DNA from: Paenibacillus lentus
GTDB lineage: Bacteria > Bacillota > Bacilli > Paenibacillales > Paenibacillaceae
DNA: 64,000 nucleotides
NCBI RefSeq assembly: GCF_003931855.1
Contig: NZ_CP034248.1
Span: 4,836,001 to 4,900,000 of the forward strand
Direction: 5' to 3'
The position numbers were made by a program, and so were the translations under genes. The notes under the pieces were generated by a model. It made no database searches. It was not told where the DNA came from and worked only from the letters and a program-made list of their open reading frames with translations. Shown piece after piece: positions 55,011 through 63,835 of this stretch. Position 1 is the stretch's first letter. Each line of letters begins with the position of its first letter.

Positions 55011-56075
55011 TTACCCCTTTCTTCCTGAAACCGTGACCTTAACTTCAATGTAAGGCGGAAACGGCTGAACTTGTTTTAAATTATTTTCAAATACGATATT
55101 GCCCTGACCATCATTGGATATTTCCGTGAAATTAGCGAAACGGTAGGTGATATACATCATCCTGTTCCGATCTGTTTGCTTGAAATCGGCACGCAGTACC
55201 TTTCCGTCTTTTTTTGCCTGCTCCATAATATAAGTCAGCATAACGGTGCCGACTCCCCGTGACATGACACGGCAAGACATCAGCAGCAGCTTAAGATGCC
55301 AGTAGTCCTCCTTCAGCTCAATGAGTGCAAGGCCAATTTTCCCATAGGAACCGTATTTATCCGTCAACTCACAGACTAGCAACAAATAATCCGGTGATTG
55401 CCTGATTCGATCCAGCTCTTCATAGCTGTATGTATAACCCGTTGTATTGAGTTGGTTGGTACGAAGCGTTAGCTCCTCGGCCCGTTTTAAATCCTCCTCC
55501 ATCGCCTCGCTGATCAAAAACCGCATCCCCAGCGAGCGTAAAAACTCCTCTTGCGGCCCCTGAAATTCTGCTTCCTCCTGCTTCCTTTGAATATCCTCCA
55601 GGTACATCGCCCGCCGCCGCTTGGAATCTTCAGTGATGAATCGGGGATTTAAACGGGGATGAGCGAGAAGTGTCAAATAGTCGTCTGCATGAATACATTC
55701 CACCTCGGGGTGTACGCTCCTTACCTCATCAAGCTCAAAAGGCTGATCATCGATAAACAGAAGTGTATCCTTGCCAATGTTCAGGTTGCTGCAAATACTT
55801 TCAATCGAGCTGGACTTGGCGTTCCAATTGATTTCGGGATATAGAAAGAATTCTTCAATGCCCAGTTCCCGCAATTTGTTCATCACATGATCTCGATCAT
55901 TTCTGCTGGCAATGGAATGCAGTATGCCCCGGGAATCAAGGGTGGCGAGAATATCCCTCATATTCGGCCTCAGCTCTACCTCATTGGATTCCAGCAAAAT
56001 TCCATTCCACATCGTATGATCCAGATCCCATACGATGCACTTGATCTCCTTCGGCTTCTTCGGCTCCTTATTCAC
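55011..56075 (-). CDS. FkbH-like glyceryl-ACP synthase of the hydroxymalonyl set
   Basis: Start chosen at the GTG at 56075 (354 aa), 7 bases after AAGGGAGGG; an upstream TTG at 56105 would put this site inside the gene. Loads the glyceryl part of 1,3-bisphosphoglycerate on the ACP. HAD motif DLDHT, SRNDRDHV, a helical middle, and SCRVMSRGVG with the likely thioester Cys are all present. It lies 13 bases after the FkbK gene. The DLDHT His variant is conservative. Confidence 0.9.
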   Translation of the reverse strand: MNKEPKKPKEIKCIVWDLDHTMWNGILLESNEVELRPNMRDILATLDSRGILHSIASRNDRDHVMNKLRELGIEEFFLYPEINWNAKSSSIESICSNLNIGKDTLLFIDDQPFELDEVRSVHPEVECIHADDYLTLLAHPRLNPRFITEDSKRRRAMYLEDIQRKQEEAEFQGPQEEFLRSLGMRFLISEAMEEDLKRAEELTLRTNQLNTTGYTYSYEELDRIRQSPDYLLLVCELTDKYGSYGKIGLALIELKEDYWHLKLLLMSCRVMSRGVGTVMLTYIMEQAKKDGKVLRADFKQTDRNRMMYITYRFANFTEISNDGQGNIVFENNLKQVQPFPPYIEVKVTVSGRKG

Positions 56076-56088
56076 GAAATGCCCTCCC

Positions 56089-56946
56089 TTACAAACGATA
56101 TTCAAAAAAGCCTTTTCCAGCTTTCTTCCCTAAATATCCGGCATCCACCATTTTTACAAGCAGCGGACACGGCCGGAACTTGGGATCTTTATAACTGTCA
56201 TATAGCACATTCAGTGAATAAAGAATCGTATCCAAACCAATGAGGTCACATGTAGCCAATGGACCCATTTTATGTTCAAACCCCAGACGGAAAATTTTAT
56301 CCACATCCTGCGGTTCAGCTACCTGATCCTGAATCAGCCAGACACATTCATTGATCATCTGCATTAGCACGCGGTTCGTAACGAAGCCCGGAAAATCATT
56401 GACCACAACCGGCACCTTATCGAAGGACTGCAGGAATTCCTTGCCTACACGGATCGTCTCTTCGGAAGTATGTTCTCCGCGAATCACTTCAACGAGCTTC
56501 TTCATCGGAACCGGGTTCATAAAATGCATGCCAATCACTCTCTCAGGTCTCGGCATAAGCGCGCCAATTTTAGTTATTGAGACACAGCTAGTATTGGCTG
56601 CATAATAGACATCCGCCCCACATACCCCTGCCAGTTCAAGATATACTTTTTTCTTCATGTCCCAATCTTCAGTAATATTCTCGATAACGAACTGTGTTTC
56701 TCCGAACTTGTCATAGCTTGTCGTAAAAGTTATGCGCTCGATTACTTCCTCCAGTGAAAGCGGTTTGGTCTTCGGTTTCACCATCTTTAATAGGCGGAAT
56801 TCAGACTGGATCTTCTCCTTTGCCCGCCGCACGGCTGCTTCATCAATATCCTTAAGGATTACTTTATATCCGTTGCAAGCCAAATCTAAGGCAACATCGC
56901 TCCCCATTACTCCAGCTCCAACAACGCCAACAGTTTGAATCATCAT
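56089..56946 (-). CDS. 3-hydroxyacyl-CoA dehydrogenase-like enzyme of hydroxymalonyl-ACP synthesis (FkbK type)
   Basis: Start at 56946 (285 aa), AAGGAG 6 bases before, overlapping the thioesterase stop. NAD(P) enzyme that oxidises the 3-hydroxyl of glyceryl-ACP. N-terminal GVVGAGVMGSDVALDLACNG is the Rossmann dinucleotide site; GMHFMNPVPMKKLVEVI and NDFPGFVTNRVLM are the substrate and active-site segments with the catalytic His and Asn. No O-methyltransferase (FkbG) gene is seen, so hydroxymalonyl and not methoxymalonyl should be the end product. Confidence 0.9.
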   Translation of the reverse strand: MMIQTVGVVGAGVMGSDVALDLACNGYKVILKDIDEAAVRRAKEKIQSEFRLLKMVKPKTKPLSLEEVIERITFTTSYDKFGETQFVIENITEDWDMKKKVYLELAGVCGADVYYAANTSCVSITKIGALMPRPERVIGMHFMNPVPMKKLVEVIRGEHTSEETIRVGKEFLQSFDKVPVVVNDFPGFVTNRVLMQMINECVWLIQDQVAEPQDVDKIFRLGFEHKMGPLATCDLIGLDTILYSLNVLYDSYKDPKFRPCPLLVKMVDAGYLGKKAGKGFFEYRL

Positions 56947-57674
56947 CCACGACTCCTTTTCGGTGAACATAGTACTGGATTAGAAATGACTTTATGAATT
57001 AGGGAAACCACCTGTTCAGTCTGCTCGTTGATGAAAAAATGGCCGCCTTGAAACGAATAAACCCGGCAGGATTTGCTGCTATAGCGCGCCCATTCCGATA
57101 ATACGTAGTCTTTTGTAGCCGGATCATCAACTCCATTTAATACAGAAATATCACAATGAATTAACTCCGGCTTGCTCGCAAAATTATGTGTTTCTACCAG
57201 CTCTAGGTCTCTGCGCAGCATTGGCAAGAACAGTTGAATAAGTTCCTCTCTTTGAAAGAGTTCCTCCTCTGTACCGCCTAACCGCCTAATTTCCTGCTGT
57301 AAACGCTCATCTGAGAGTAAGTGAAGAACATTTGTTTTTTTGGCATGAGGCGGATAGGTTCCTGAGACGAAAAGATGGGCTGGATCCCGTTTTAAACGCT
57401 GCTTAGTCATATGAGCCAGTTCATAAGCGATTAACGCTCCCATACTGTGACCAAACAAGATGAAAGGCGTATCATCTATGCTAGTTTCCAGATGACGGTA
57501 GAGATCCTCAAGCATTTCATGCATGCTTAAGTAGTGAGGCTCCAGCATCCTTCTACCACGAGCTGCAAGTTCCAATGGATGTATTTCAATATCCTCATGC
57601 AAATAACGCTTCCAACGATGATAGACCGTTGCCGAACCCCCAGCATAAGGCAAGCAAAAAAGCTTATATTTCAC
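56943..57674 (-). CDS. Type II thioesterase
   Basis: 243 aa; GTG start with AGGAGG 8 bases before. Alpha/beta hydrolase that clears stalled or mis-primed carrier domains. GHSMG holds the nucleophile Ser and GGHFFI the catalytic His. It overlaps the FkbK start and abuts the peptidase stop. Since none of the megasynthases has a terminal thioesterase, a role in release cannot be excluded, though these enzymes normally edit. Confidence 0.93.
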   Translation of the reverse strand: MKYKLFCLPYAGGSATVYHRWKRYLHEDIEIHPLELAARGRRMLEPHYLSMHEMLEDLYRHLETSIDDTPFILFGHSMGALIAYELAHMTKQRLKRDPAHLFVSGTYPPHAKKTNVLHLLSDERLQQEIRRLGGTEEELFQREELIQLFLPMLRRDLELVETHNFASKPELIHCDISVLNGVDDPATKDYVLSEWARYSSKSCRVYSFQGGHFFINEQTEQVVSLIHKVISNPVLCSPKRSRG

Positions 57675-59243
57675 TTATTTCACCTCCTTAGCCGCATCCG
57701 GTTCTATCACTCTGTCATATGATTTAGTAGAGATATGCTCTTTGTAGGGAAACAAACAAGCCACCGCAAAATAAACCAATAACATCAATCCTATGAAATA
57801 AATTCCATATATAGCCCAAATCACGGTAGATGGTGCCCAGACAGCGACCACCTCCAGAGGCAAGCCTGAAAATAATAATGTGATGAGCTTGCTTATGCCC
57901 CAGTAATACAGAATGAAAAGCACGAACACGAGACCAAGCTTTAACCAGCTTCTGCTGCTTAAAGGGACATAACCCCTTTGCTCGCGTCTTAGCTGTAGGA
58001 ATAGCCGGATCATTCCCAGCAGCAGACCAAGAATAAGACTCCCTATAACAAAGACGGCTCCCATGGCGATCCGATCAAGCTGTGGATAAAAATCAGCTTC
58101 TTCATCCGGCATCGGCTCCTCTGTAAACATGCTGACAAGCCCTTTTCCTATATGAAAGGTATAAGCCGAATTAATATTGGCGAGCACGCCTACCCCTAAC
58201 TTTTGATCTGGACGCAGAATAATATAGGATGAGTAATTTGGGTTAGAGCCTTGATGTGACCATTCATTCCCTTGAGACGACACGAACCAGCCAGCAGCAT
58301 AATAATTTCCATCCTGATCCTGTTGAGGCAGTGTACCAGGGTCATGAGAGCGATCCAGAATAGATTGATAAGCCGGGAGCACATCTACATTTCCTAGCTG
58401 GAGCATTAGCCAGCGCCCAATATCATCGACATTGGATAACAAATAGCCTGCCGGAGTATTCCCCCTGTATATGGGGGCAGGGAACTGGTGCGGAGAGCTC
58501 ATTAAAATTTTATAGCCCTTGGCTACTCTCCCGTCATTGTTCAGTTCCGATACAGGTAATGTGTGATTTAATCCCAGTTCCTGAAGCATTTTCAGCATGT
58601 ACTGCTCATATGTCATTCCCGAGAGCTGCTGAATGACTAATCCGAGAACATCATAATTAATCGTAGCGTATTCATAACTTTCTCCAGGGCGAGAAGCAAG
58701 CTCGCTTCCCGCGATCCCCCGCACCGTTCGCTCCAGTGCCTCCTCGCTTGCATCAATGGGAATAGAAGCCAGAGAAGCAAAGGGCACCCCACTGGTATGA
58801 TGCAAAAATTGAGCAATCGTTACATTTACGGGTACCCCTTCATAATTCAATTCCAGCCAAGGCAAATAACGAGTTACCGGAGCATCCAGACTTAGAACAC
58901 CTTGCTGCTCCAACTGAAGTATCGCTAAACCCGTAAATGCCTTGGTCGTCGATCCTAATTCAAATAAAGTTGTGTTAGTTACCGGAATACCCTGTTCTAA
59001 ATCAGCCCAGCCAAAGCCTTTAGCATAGACCACCTCATTTCCACGAACAATTACAACCGCTGCGCCTGGGCTATGAGACTTCTCTAGCTGAGTTTCGATA
59101 AACAAATCGATCGCCGACTCATCAACCTCTTGCTGATGGTTGGTTGAGACCTGTTGCTGCGCCGAGGCTTCCTGCTCCTGCCCATAAGCTGTAAGCCATA
59201 TGAGCAGCGATGATACAAGAAGATAGGTAGCAAACTTTCTCAA
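57675..59243 (-). CDS. Membrane-anchored serine peptidase for D-Asn prodrug removal (ClbP/XcnG/ZmaM-like)
   Basis: 522 aa; TTG start. Beta-lactamase/PBP-like hydrolase outside the membrane that cuts the N-acyl-D-Asn cap off the inactive precursor. Signal peptide ~1-28; catalytic domain ~40-395 with STTK (Ser and Lys of SxxK), YATINY (the Tyr motif), and HQG; then three membrane helices (~400-520), the layout of ClbP. In ClbP a Ser two residues after the Tyr reads the D-Asn side chain; here that residue seems to be Thr. The neighbouring C-A(Asn)-PCP-E gene makes the cap. Gives both self-protection and activation. Confidence 0.9.
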   Translation of the reverse strand: MRKFATYLLVSSLLIWLTAYGQEQEASAQQQVSTNHQQEVDESAIDLFIETQLEKSHSPGAAVVIVRGNEVVYAKGFGWADLEQGIPVTNTTLFELGSTTKAFTGLAILQLEQQGVLSLDAPVTRYLPWLELNYEGVPVNVTIAQFLHHTSGVPFASLASIPIDASEEALERTVRGIAGSELASRPGESYEYATINYDVLGLVIQQLSGMTYEQYMLKMLQELGLNHTLPVSELNNDGRVAKGYKILMSSPHQFPAPIYRGNTPAGYLLSNVDDIGRWLMLQLGNVDVLPAYQSILDRSHDPGTLPQQDQDGNYYAAGWFVSSQGNEWSHQGSNPNYSSYIILRPDQKLGVGVLANINSAYTFHIGKGLVSMFTEEPMPDEEADFYPQLDRIAMGAVFVIGSLILGLLLGMIRLFLQLRREQRGYVPLSSRSWLKLGLVFVLFILYYWGISKLITLLFSGLPLEVVAVWAPSTVIWAIYGIYFIGLMLLVYFAVACLFPYKEHISTKSYDRVIEPDAAKEVK

Positions 59244-59294
59244 TACATAATCCGCTCCTTTGGTTCTTATGCATTGCGTTGTAACACCGTGAAG

Positions 59295-62200
59295 TCAATT
59301 AAAGAGGATATCCAGCTCGTCCTGCTTTAGCTTCAATGTAGCGAAATCCGAAGGCGTAAATTCGGGCTCTGTATTCAGACATAACTGAATAACTTCCATT
59401 ATTTTTTGCATAAAGGATTCGAGCAGATTCTCCATGCTCTCCCTGTCAAACATCGCTTCACTATAAGTCAATCGAACAAGAAGCTTCCTATTTATCACCA
59501 TCGCTACGACATCGACGAGACAAGCAAGCTTGTTACTTGAGCAGGTCTCATTCCCAATATCCTCCTCACCAATCAAAAATGAAGAGCCCTGAAGGAGATT
59601 ATCAATCTCACCCAAATAGTTAAAACGCAGCAAGCGTTTGTCTATGTGCAAGAGCCGTTTGGAATTGTACACTAATATTCCATAGTCTATTCCCTTGTTA
59701 GGAATCTCTCGAAGCTGTTCTTTTACTGCTTTAATGATGCTTGAAGGGTCTCGAACAGGCAGGTAAAGATTCACGGGAAATAACGAAGTAAACCATCCGA
59801 CAGTTCTCGATATATCCACATCCGCAAACAATTCTTCCCGGCCATGCCCTTCAAGCTCAATGGAGATCTTCTCCTTGCCGCTGTATTCACGCATAGCCAT
59901 TGCCAGGGAAGCCATTATCAGCTCACTTGTCTGGGTATGGAAGGCCGCATTCGCCTCACCAAGCAGCCTGCCAGTTACTGATTCAGGCAGCTCGCGAACT
60001 AACGTATTGCAAACTGCATACCGATCATCCGTTGAAGGAAAATCAAGACGAAGGCTATCCTCTGCCTCTTCAACCACACGCTCCCAATAAGGCAAGTACT
60101 CCGTTGCCTGTTTACGACTATATACCTCAATGGACTCTGCCCAAGCTTGAATAGAATGGGTCTTAGCAGGCAAAGCACAGCTTGTACCACTGGTTATGGA
60201 TTGCAACAACCGATCAAGATCCTCCAGCAATATTCGCCAGGATACACCGTCGACAATCAGATGATGTGCTGTCAGCAGCAAGGATTGCCCATCTTCTCCC
60301 CTCTCGAATAACATCGTTTTAAACAGGAGGCCCTGCCCAAGCTGGATACTCGCTTTCAATAACTCGGAACGGCTTCGAATGACTTCAGCGTGCTCCTCAG
60401 TATGCAGTGAGGTTAAGTCACAATAATCAAACTCCAGATGTTCCCGGCGTACCTCTCGGTACACTAGCTTCCCTGTCTTCATCTCATGCTGCAGCCTTAG
60501 AGCATCGTGATGCTGGAGTAATAAATACAACGCTTCGAGCAGGATAGGAATATTCACTTTTTGTTTCAGGTGGAGAAATACAGATTGTGTATAAAAATGT
60601 GGATTGCCCCACTGACTTTCTAAAAACCAGGACGTTACCGGCAAGGCTTTAACTTCCCCTGTACAAGGTTTTTGCTCTATCGGCGCAGCTATGGTCATTT
60701 CTAGCACAGCAGCCAGTTCATGAATATCAGGATAGCTCAAAATATCCTGAACCTTCAGCTTGTAGCCTGCTGAATTCACCTTAGCGACTATTTGAATCGC
60801 CTTAATAGAATCGCCGCCCATTCGATAGAAGTTATCGGCGGATTGTACATCCTTCACCTGAAGAACCTCTTTATAGATATCTCTCAGCCAACGAACAATA
60901 TCATCGGGATTAGCAGTTCTCCCTTGCCGTGGTCCTTGCCCCGTCACTTGCTTCATGGAAGCAGGATCAGGCAAGAATCGCCGATCCACCTTCCCATTAG
61001 GGGACAAGGGTAATTCTGCAAGCTGTACAAAATAGGCAGGAATCATATAGGAAGGTAGAACCTCGAGCAGCTTCATTCTCAGTTCCAGCACATCAATCTG
61101 TTCTGCTGCCACAAAGTAAGCCGCCAAATAATGCTGTTCCTCCGCGATTCGATCCATAACCACCGCTTCTTTAATTGAATCAATAGCCAGTAAATGATGC
61201 TCGATTTCTCCTGTTTCAATGCGATAGCCTTTGATTTTGACCTGATGATCCATCCGTCCAAGATATACTAAATCTTTGCTATCAAGGCGTACTGCCAGAT
61301 CACCGGTACGATACATCCTCATTCCCTTAAGGAACGGATTGCTCACAAAACACTCCTGGGTCAATTCCGGTCTGCGCAGATATCCCCTTGCCACTCCGTC
61401 ACCTGAAATATAAATTTCACCGACAGTTCCGTTAGGAACCGGCTCCAATTGATCATTCAGCAAATAGATTTGTACATTATCTATAGGCTGGCCAATGGGA
61501 ACGGATACTCCTTGATCACGCTCCGGATCGTATTGATAAATCATACACCCAACGACGGTCTCTGTTGGGCCGTATTCATTATAAATAGCGATGGAGCTTG
61601 AGCTTTTGATATGAATATCCCTGGCTAGCGCACATTTCAAATCCTCGCCGCCAACGATAAATGTATGAACTGCCAGCTGATCGAGCTCCATGTCCTTGAG
61701 GAGCGACAAATGGGCGGGAGTAAGCTTGACTATCGTTGCCTTCTTCTCTTTTAAAATACGATGAATTATAAATTCTTTACCATCGTCATCATAAATTTCT
61801 ATTTGATGTCCCCCAATAAGCGGAGTGAATATGGAGGTAACCGTTAAATCAAAGGCTATGGAAGAATATAACGCAAATATCTCATTATCTGTTCTGGTAT
61901 ACTGCTGATTTGCCCACCAAATATAGTTCACAAGGCCGCGATTCTCAATCATCGCCCCCTTGGGTTTGCCTGTGGAGCCAGAAGTATAAATCATATAGAC
62001 CAGATCGTTAGGTGACCCTGCAAGTCCAAGATTACTGCCATCCTGAGTGTACAAATTATCATCCTCAAGCCGGATGACCGTTCCCTCGTAAGACAAGGTC
62101 CTCCAATCATTCCCAAATGTAAGCAGAAGCGGGGCCTGACTGTCATGCAAGATATACTCTATCCGCTCCCGGGGATATTCAGGATCAATCGGAATATACA

Positions 62201-63809
62201 CTGCACCAGCTTTGATCACAGCCCAAATTGCGACCATAATTTCTATAGAATGCCGTCCCATTATCGCTATCGGGGTCTGTCGGTGGATACCGTACTGCAA
62301 TAGGGTGCGCGCCAACTGATTAGCCCGTGTATTCAGCTCTTTATACGTTAAGGATTGTCCACGATAAGTTAATGCCACACGATCGGCTGATTGCGCAGAC
62401 TGCTTCTCAAACAAATCTAGAATGGTCTGGTCAGCAGGATATAAGCGCTCTGTCAAATTACATTCGTAGAGCAGCTTGTCACGCTCACCTGGCAATAGCA
62501 GCTCCAGATTTCGTATCGATTGATGCGGTGTGTTCAATATTTGTTCCGTAATCAGTTCAAGCCGTGAGAACATCTCTTCAATTTGCGACGCGGAGTAGTC
62601 ATCGGTCTTATAGTCAAAATAAAGCTCCAGCCCCCCGTTTTCTTCCCACTCCGTAATAATAAGCTGTAAAGGATATAGCTGGTTTCCGTTATGCACCTCG
62701 GTTTGCTTCATTTTCCAACCGGGGCCAAAGCTTTTATCATACGAGGTATTATAATAGTTCACACTTACTTGAAATAATTGATCTATGCCGCGTTTCTGAA
62801 GCTGGAGGTCTTGGACTAACAAGTTATAAGGATATTTCTGATGGAAGTAACTTTGAATGAGCTCGAGGTTGCAGTTCAGTATAAACTTGGAGAGCGATGT
62901 TTCTTGCTCGATCTGAACTAAAAATGGCATACTGCTAGTAAACATACCGAAGGTTTTCTTCTCCTTAACCCCGGTACGATTTAGAACGGGTGTGCCAATT
63001 ATAATGAGGTTTTGTTGAGTGATTTTATGAAGGTAAAGCAGCATTACAGCTATAAAAAAAGTATTCAACGACACCTGGTGGGTATTTGTAAAATCGCGGA
63101 TTCTATCTGAAATAGGTTGATTTAAGATAAATGCCTTTCGCTGGCCTCTAGTATTATTTGACGTGGGAAATAAAGTGATTTTATCAACAGACTTGAACTT
63201 GTTTGTCCAGTAATGCTTGCTCTTCTTAAAGCGTGATGAGGTTAAATATTTCTGCTCCTGCTCAATATAATCAATATATGTAGGCTTGGCTTCCTCCTGA
63301 ATCATTTGCCCCCGCATCAACTGGGTATATAGATCATTAATATGCGAGGTCATGAGTTGAAAGGACCAGCCATCAGAGATGATATGATGTACCTTGGTTA
63401 AATAGGCACTCTCTGTCTCGCTGATCTTGACTAGGGTAAATTCATACAATGCCTCGCCATCCAGCGGAAGCGGCTGAGCAAATTCTGATGCCGCCCATGC
63501 GTCAACATCAACATCAGAGGTAATCGTTGTAAAATCTATAAACGGAAGTTGTCTCCTTTGATAGGCACTTACCGTCTGCTGAACACCTGAATCCTGTTCA
63601 ACAATTCTAATACGTATCGCATCATTGAGCCGTATAAAATGGTTGATTGCTTCCTCAAGCAAATCAAAATCAACAGCTCCATAAATTCTGATTAATCCGC
63701 CGATGTTATGAATACTTGTACCTGGGGAGATATTTTCCACATACCAAATGCGTCTTTGCGGATGGGTTAAGGGGTATATCAAATTAATGTCCAGAGAAAA
63801 AACCTCCAA
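59295..63809 (-). CDS. NRPS C-A(Asn)-PCP-E making the N-acyl-D-asparaginyl starter
   Basis: 1504 aa. N-terminal C domain (HHIISDG ~140), placed as a starter type that would join a fatty acid to the amino acid; A domain ~470-970 with code read as D-L-T-K-I-G-E-V-G plus Lys, which is asparagine; PCP (GGDSIKAIQ, Ser ~999); epimerisation domain ~1080-1480 with HHLIVDG, GHGRE, RTVGWFTS and NKGIDYG. Together: N-acyl-D-Asn, the prodrug cap known from colibactin, zwittermicin, xenocoumacin and amicoumacin. There is no ATG near the start: the frame opens between a stop at 63819 and the C domain, with TTG 63809, CTG 63794 or TTG 63782 as choices. The boundary given is the longest. Confidence 0.92.
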   Translation of the reverse strand: MEVFSLDINLIYPLTHPQRRIWYVENISPGTSIHNIGGLIRIYGAVDFDLLEEAINHFIRLNDAIRIRIVEQDSGVQQTVSAYQRRQLPFIDFTTITSDVDVDAWAASEFAQPLPLDGEALYEFTLVKISETESAYLTKVHHIISDGWSFQLMTSHINDLYTQLMRGQMIQEEAKPTYIDYIEQEQKYLTSSRFKKSKHYWTNKFKSVDKITLFPTSNNTRGQRKAFILNQPISDRIRDFTNTHQVSLNTFFIAVMLLYLHKITQQNLIIIGTPVLNRTGVKEKKTFGMFTSSMPFLVQIEQETSLSKFILNCNLELIQSYFHQKYPYNLLVQDLQLQKRGIDQLFQVSVNYYNTSYDKSFGPGWKMKQTEVHNGNQLYPLQLIITEWEENGGLELYFDYKTDDYSASQIEEMFSRLELITEQILNTPHQSIRNLELLLPGERDKLLYECNLTERLYPADQTILDLFEKQSAQSADRVALTYRGQSLTYKELNTRANQLARTLLQYGIHRQTPIAIMGRHSIEIMVAIWAVIKAGAVYIPIDPEYPRERIEYILHDSQAPLLLTFGNDWRTLSYEGTVIRLEDDNLYTQDGSNLGLAGSPNDLVYMIYTSGSTGKPKGAMIENRGLVNYIWWANQQYTRTDNEIFALYSSIAFDLTVTSIFTPLIGGHQIEIYDDDGKEFIIHRILKEKKATIVKLTPAHLSLLKDMELDQLAVHTFIVGGEDLKCALARDIHIKSSSSIAIYNEYGPTETVVGCMIYQYDPERDQGVSVPIGQPIDNVQIYLLNDQLEPVPNGTVGEIYISGDGVARGYLRRPELTQECFVSNPFLKGMRMYRTGDLAVRLDSKDLVYLGRMDHQVKIKGYRIETGEIEHHLLAIDSIKEAVVMDRIAEEQHYLAAYFVAAEQIDVLELRMKLLEVLPSYMIPAYFVQLAELPLSPNGKVDRRFLPDPASMKQVTGQGPRQGRTANPDDIVRWLRDIYKEVLQVKDVQSADNFYRMGGDSIKAIQIVAKVNSAGYKLKVQDILSYPDIHELAAVLEMTIAAPIEQKPCTGEVKALPVTSWFLESQWGNPHFYTQSVFLHLKQKVNIPILLEALYLLLQHHDALRLQHEMKTGKLVYREVRREHLEFDYCDLTSLHTEEHAEVIRSRSELLKASIQLGQGLLFKTMLFERGEDGQSLLLTAHHLIVDGVSWRILLEDLDRLLQSITSGTSCALPAKTHSIQAWAESIEVYSRKQATEYLPYWERVVEEAEDSLRLDFPSTDDRYAVCNTLVRELPESVTGRLLGEANAAFHTQTSELIMASLAMAMREYSGKEKISIELEGHGREELFADVDISRTVGWFTSLFPVNLYLPVRDPSSIIKAVKEQLREIPNKGIDYGILVYNSKRLLHIDKRLLRFNYLGEIDNLLQGSSFLIGEEDIGNETCSSNKLACLVDVVAMVINRKLLVRLTYSEAMFDRESMENLLESFMQKIMEVIQLCLNTEPEFTPSDFATLKLKQDELDILFN
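63803..63807 (-). promoter_or_regulatory. Ribosome site that decides the unusual start of the first NRPS
   Basis: GGAGG lies on top of the TTG at 63807-63809, so that codon cannot be the start. The best-spaced in-frame codon is CTG at 63792-63794 (8 bases). Other options are TTG at 63780-63782 (20 bases) or an ATT between them. A rare start could keep expression low. Confidence 0.5.
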
Positions 63810-63835
63810 TACATATAATTATGAGGTAACCGCCA

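Noticed and set aside
53580..56946. Methoxymalonyl-ACP pathway
   Set aside because: The O-methyltransferase partner of FkbH/I/J/K is not seen in the window, so hydroxymalonyl is the supported end point.
19156..63809. Trans-AT polyketide system
   Set aside because: Four of the five KS domains have a cis AT with an intact nucleophile motif, and no free AT gene is seen. The single dead AT is an exception.
20921..63809. Paenilamicin- or edeine-type cluster, because of the polyamine-related enzyme and D-Asn-like cap
   Set aside because: The Leu module followed by four ketide modules and hydroxymalonyl genes fits the isocoumarin group far better; the A domains read Asn, hydrophobic and Leu, not diamino acids.
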